Part shown: positions 14,687-16,469 of the stretch, piece after piece
Layout of the letters: every line of letters starts with the position of its first letter
Position numbering within the stretch: position 1 is the first letter of the stretch
Source of the DNA: Pseudomonadota bacterium
Lineage (GTDB): Bacteria; Desulfobacterota; Desulfovibrionia; Desulfovibrionales; Desulfovibrionaceae
Assembly (NCBI GenBank): GCA_023390395.1
Contig: JAEWCY010000225.1
Coordinates: 1 to 16,469, forward strand
Reading direction: 5' to 3'
Length of the DNA: 16,469 nucleotides
Notes under the pieces: generated by a model
The model's input: the letters and a program-made list of their open reading frames with translations, nothing else
Databases searched by the model: none
What the model was told of the DNA's origin: nothing
Made by a program: the position numbers and the translations under genes

Positions 14687-16140
14687 CCGGTAAGCTCCCT
14701 GACCACGGCGGCGTCGGAGAACGGGTACTTCACGTCGCCGATCTGCTGATAGGTTTCGTGTCCCTTGCCGGCGATGACCAGCACGTCCTCGGGCCGCATC
14801 TCGTCAAGCGCCAGGGCGATGGCCCGCCGCCGGTCCGGCTCGAGGATGGCCCGCCGCGCCCCGGCCAGGCCGGGCTTGGCGTCCGCCATGATGGAAAGCG
14901 GCTCCTCGTGGCGGGGATTGTCGGAAGTCAGCACGGCCACGTCGGCCCACTTGGCCACGGCGGCGGCCATGCGCGGCCGCTTGGTCCGGTCGCGGTCCCC
15001 GCCGCAGCCGAACACGGCGTAGAGCCGGCCGGGCGTGAATTCCCGGGCGGCGGAGAGCACGTTTTCCAGGGCGTCGGGCGTGTGGGCGTAATCGACCAGC
15101 ACGGTCAGGCCGGCCGGATTGGGGATGCGCTCCAGGCGGCCGGGCGCGCCGTGGAAATCGGCCAGGCTGGCGAAGGCCTCGGCCGGCAGGCCCAGGACCA
15201 GGGCCAGGCCCATGGCGGCCAGAAGGTTGCTGGCGTTGTGGCGGCCGGGCATGGGCGAGGCCACCTCGTAGGCCTCCTCGCCGAAGCTCGCGCCAACGAG
15301 CAGCCCCTCGCGGCCGTGTTCGCGGATGCCGCCGGCCAGCAGACGCGAAAACCCATGCGGCGGTCTGGTCAGGCCGTAGCCGACGGAGGCGGGAAATTCG
15401 CGCAGAAGGCGCAGGCCGAAGGGATCGTCGTAATTGAGCACGGCCGTGGCCGGATCGGGCAGGTAGTCGCGGAACAGCTTGGCCTTGGCCGCGAAATAGG
15501 TCTCCATGTCCCGGTGGTAGTCCAGATGGTCCTGGGTCAGGTTGGTGAAGGCGGCGGCGGCGAAGGACAGGCCGGCCAGCCGGTCCTGGTCCAGGGCGTG
15601 GGACGAGGCCTCCATCACGGCCAGGTCGCAGCCGGCCCGGGCCATGGCGGCCAGGCTCTCGTGGATGGTCAGGCAGTCGGGCGTGGTCAGCGAGGCGTCG
15701 CGGGAAAAACCCGGCCAGCGGTAGGCCACGGTGCCGAGCACGCCGACCTTTTTCCCGGCGGCCGCGCCCAGGCGTTCCAGGAGGTAGCTGACCGTGGTCT
15801 TGCCGTTGGTGCCGGTGACGGCGACCACGGGCATGGCCATGCGGTCGGTGCCGTGGCGCGCCCCGGCCAGGATTCCGAGGGCGGCGCGGGGATCGTCCAC
15901 GGGCACGAACCGGGCCGAGGTTCCGGCCGCAAGGGGCGTGCCGGGCAGGCCCACCACCCAGGCCGCGCCGCGGGCCACGGCGTCGGGCACGAACCCGGCC
16001 CCGTCGGCGGCGTTGCCGGCCAGGGCCACGAACACGCCGCCGGGGAGCACCTTGGCCGAATGCGCGGCCACGGGCACGCCGCCGGCGCGCACCGTCTCCA
16101 CGAGGGAGGCCAGGGTCGTCATGGCGTCATCTTGGGTCAT
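14677..16140 (-). CDS. murE: UDP-MurNAc-L-Ala-D-Glu--meso-2,6-diaminopimelate ligase MurE
   Basis: MurE adds the third residue of the stem peptide. The 487-residue protein has the P-loop VTGTNGKTTVSYLLE (108-122), MEASSHALDQ (176-185), FTNLTQDHLDYH (198-209), PGRHNASNLLAA (298-309), VDYAHTPDALENVL (349-362) and GCGGDRD (378-384). The DNPR motif at 407-410 marks meso-diaminopimelate as substrate rather than lysine. In the N-terminal uridine-binding motif the usual Asp-Ser-Arg is His27-Ser28-Ala29, with the following LPGGVFVALAG kept. The ATG at 16140 lies 15 nt after ftsI; an ATG six codons later is a weaker alternative. Confidence 0.96.
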   Translation of the reverse strand: MTQDDAMTTLASLVETVRAGGVPVAAHSAKVLPGGVFVALAGNAADGAGFVPDAVARGAAWVVGLPGTPLAAGTSARFVPVDDPRAALGILAGARHGTDRMAMPVVAVTGTNGKTTVSYLLERLGAAAGKKVGVLGTVAYRWPGFSRDASLTTPDCLTIHESLAAMARAGCDLAVMEASSHALDQDRLAGLSFAAAAFTNLTQDHLDYHRDMETYFAAKAKLFRDYLPDPATAVLNYDDPFGLRLLREFPASVGYGLTRPPHGFSRLLAGGIREHGREGLLVGASFGEEAYEVASPMPGRHNASNLLAAMGLALVLGLPAEAFASLADFHGAPGRLERIPNPAGLTVLVDYAHTPDALENVLSAAREFTPGRLYAVFGCGGDRDRTKRPRMAAAVAKWADVAVLTSDNPRHEEPLSIMADAKPGLAGARRAILEPDRRRAIALALDEMRPEDVLVIAGKGHETYQQIGDVKYPFSDAAVVRELTGCA

Positions 16141-16155
16141 CTTCTTCTCGCCTCG

Positions 16156-16469
16156 TTAGGAGGGCCGGGAAAGCCACAGCACGAATTCGTTCTTGTCCTC
16201 GCCGGGCCAGGGCGCGCCCGGGGCGGGGCTTTGCTTGTTGACGATGAGCCCCTGGCCTTCCAGACGCGGCACGATGCCCTTCTGCATGAGGATCTCCACG
16301 GCCTTGCGCAGGGGCATGCCCGCGAAATTGGGCACCGAGCGGACCTCCACGGACTTGACCTCGGAGGGCGTCGACTGGGCGATCTCCATGATCTCCTTGT
16401 CCGCGTTGGACGGCCCCTTGGCCTGGGCGGCCGGAGCGGCCGGCGCGGCGGCCTGGGACGCGGCCGGGG
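16156..16469 (-). CDS. ftsI: FtsI (PBP3-type transpeptidase), C-terminal PASTA end, partial
   Basis: The frame is open to the window edge and ends at TAA (16158-16156), giving the last 103 residues of a larger protein. It begins in an Ala/Pro-rich linker (about residues 1-20 of the visible part), followed by one PASTA domain with VPNFAGMPLRKAVEILMQKG, then the GxIVNKQSPAPGAPW-type loop and a final strand. Its place directly before murE is the standard ftsI position, and FtsI of Desulfovibrio-type bacteria commonly ends in PASTA. The transpeptidase domain, with its active-site serine, lies outside the window. Assignment rests on context and the PASTA tail; another high-molecular-weight penicillin-binding protein is a remote alternative. 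Confidence 0.88.
   Translation of the reverse strand, partial: PAASQAAAPAAPAAQAKGPSNADKEIMEIAQSTPSEVKSVEVRSVPNFAGMPLRKAVEILMQKGIVPRLEGQGLIVNKQSPAPGAPWPGEDKNEFVLWLSRPS

Noticed and set aside
580..16110. Frequent recurrence of GGCCACGGC-like octamers throughout the window
   Set aside because: They fall inside coding regions in frame with Ala-Val-Ala or similar codons and are explained by codon preference, not by an uptake or recombination signal.
1..16469. CRISPR arrays, tRNA or rRNA genes, insertion sequences, prophage or toxin-antitoxin modules
   Set aside because: None was seen on either strand. The window is almost fully occupied by conserved housekeeping genes, and the only repeats are the short ones listed.

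Overview
This window is the distal two thirds of a division and cell wall (dcw) cluster, read entirely from the minus strand, from a very GC-rich Gram-negative bacterium (about 70% GC by eye). The gene order, the PASTA-tailed FtsI, the meso-diaminopimelate type MurE, the absence of ddl and the protein sequences suggest a Desulfovibrio-type sulfate reducer (Desulfovibrionales). That placement is an inference from family resemblance; no marker gene proves it.

Layout in the direction of transcription, from right to left: 3' end of ftsI (16469-16156), murE, murF, mraY, murD, ftsW, murG, murC, murB, ftsQ (ends 5409), then a 250 bp spacer, ftsA (5158-3932), ftsZ (3870-2572), a radical SAM protein (2486-765), a LysE/RhtB-type exporter (742-131), and a structured, gene-free end (130-1). 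From murE to ftsQ the genes are nearly fused. Five junctions are ATGA stop/start overlaps, murC/murB overlaps by 11 nt with a GTG start, and murE/murF overlaps by 10 nt (or 4 nt with the alternative start). The only gaps are 15 nt (ftsI-murE) and 9 nt (mraY-murD). This implies one translationally coupled operon.

The products cover the cytoplasmic and membrane steps of peptidoglycan precursor synthesis: MurB (reduction), MurC, MurD, MurE and MurF (stem peptide), MraY (lipid I) and MurG (lipid II). They also cover the septal synthase (FtsW with FtsI) and the divisome scaffold (FtsQ, FtsA, FtsZ). The ftsQ-ftsA spacer is the only long break in the core cluster. It carries terminator-like hairpins and a candidate promoter, so ftsA-ftsZ is probably a separately controlled unit.

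I see no clearly new multi-gene system. The points most worth a second look are: a tandem repeat of the FtsZ C-terminal binding motif; a putative G-quadruplex and mirror repeat plus G7/C7 inverted repeats just after the exporter gene; the spacer with mutually exclusive hairpins before ftsA; a cysteine where MurB usually has its catalytic serine; an altered DSR motif in MurE; and an uncharacterised cobalamin-domain-like radical SAM protein directly behind ftsZ, with a TTG start that can be paired into a small hairpin.
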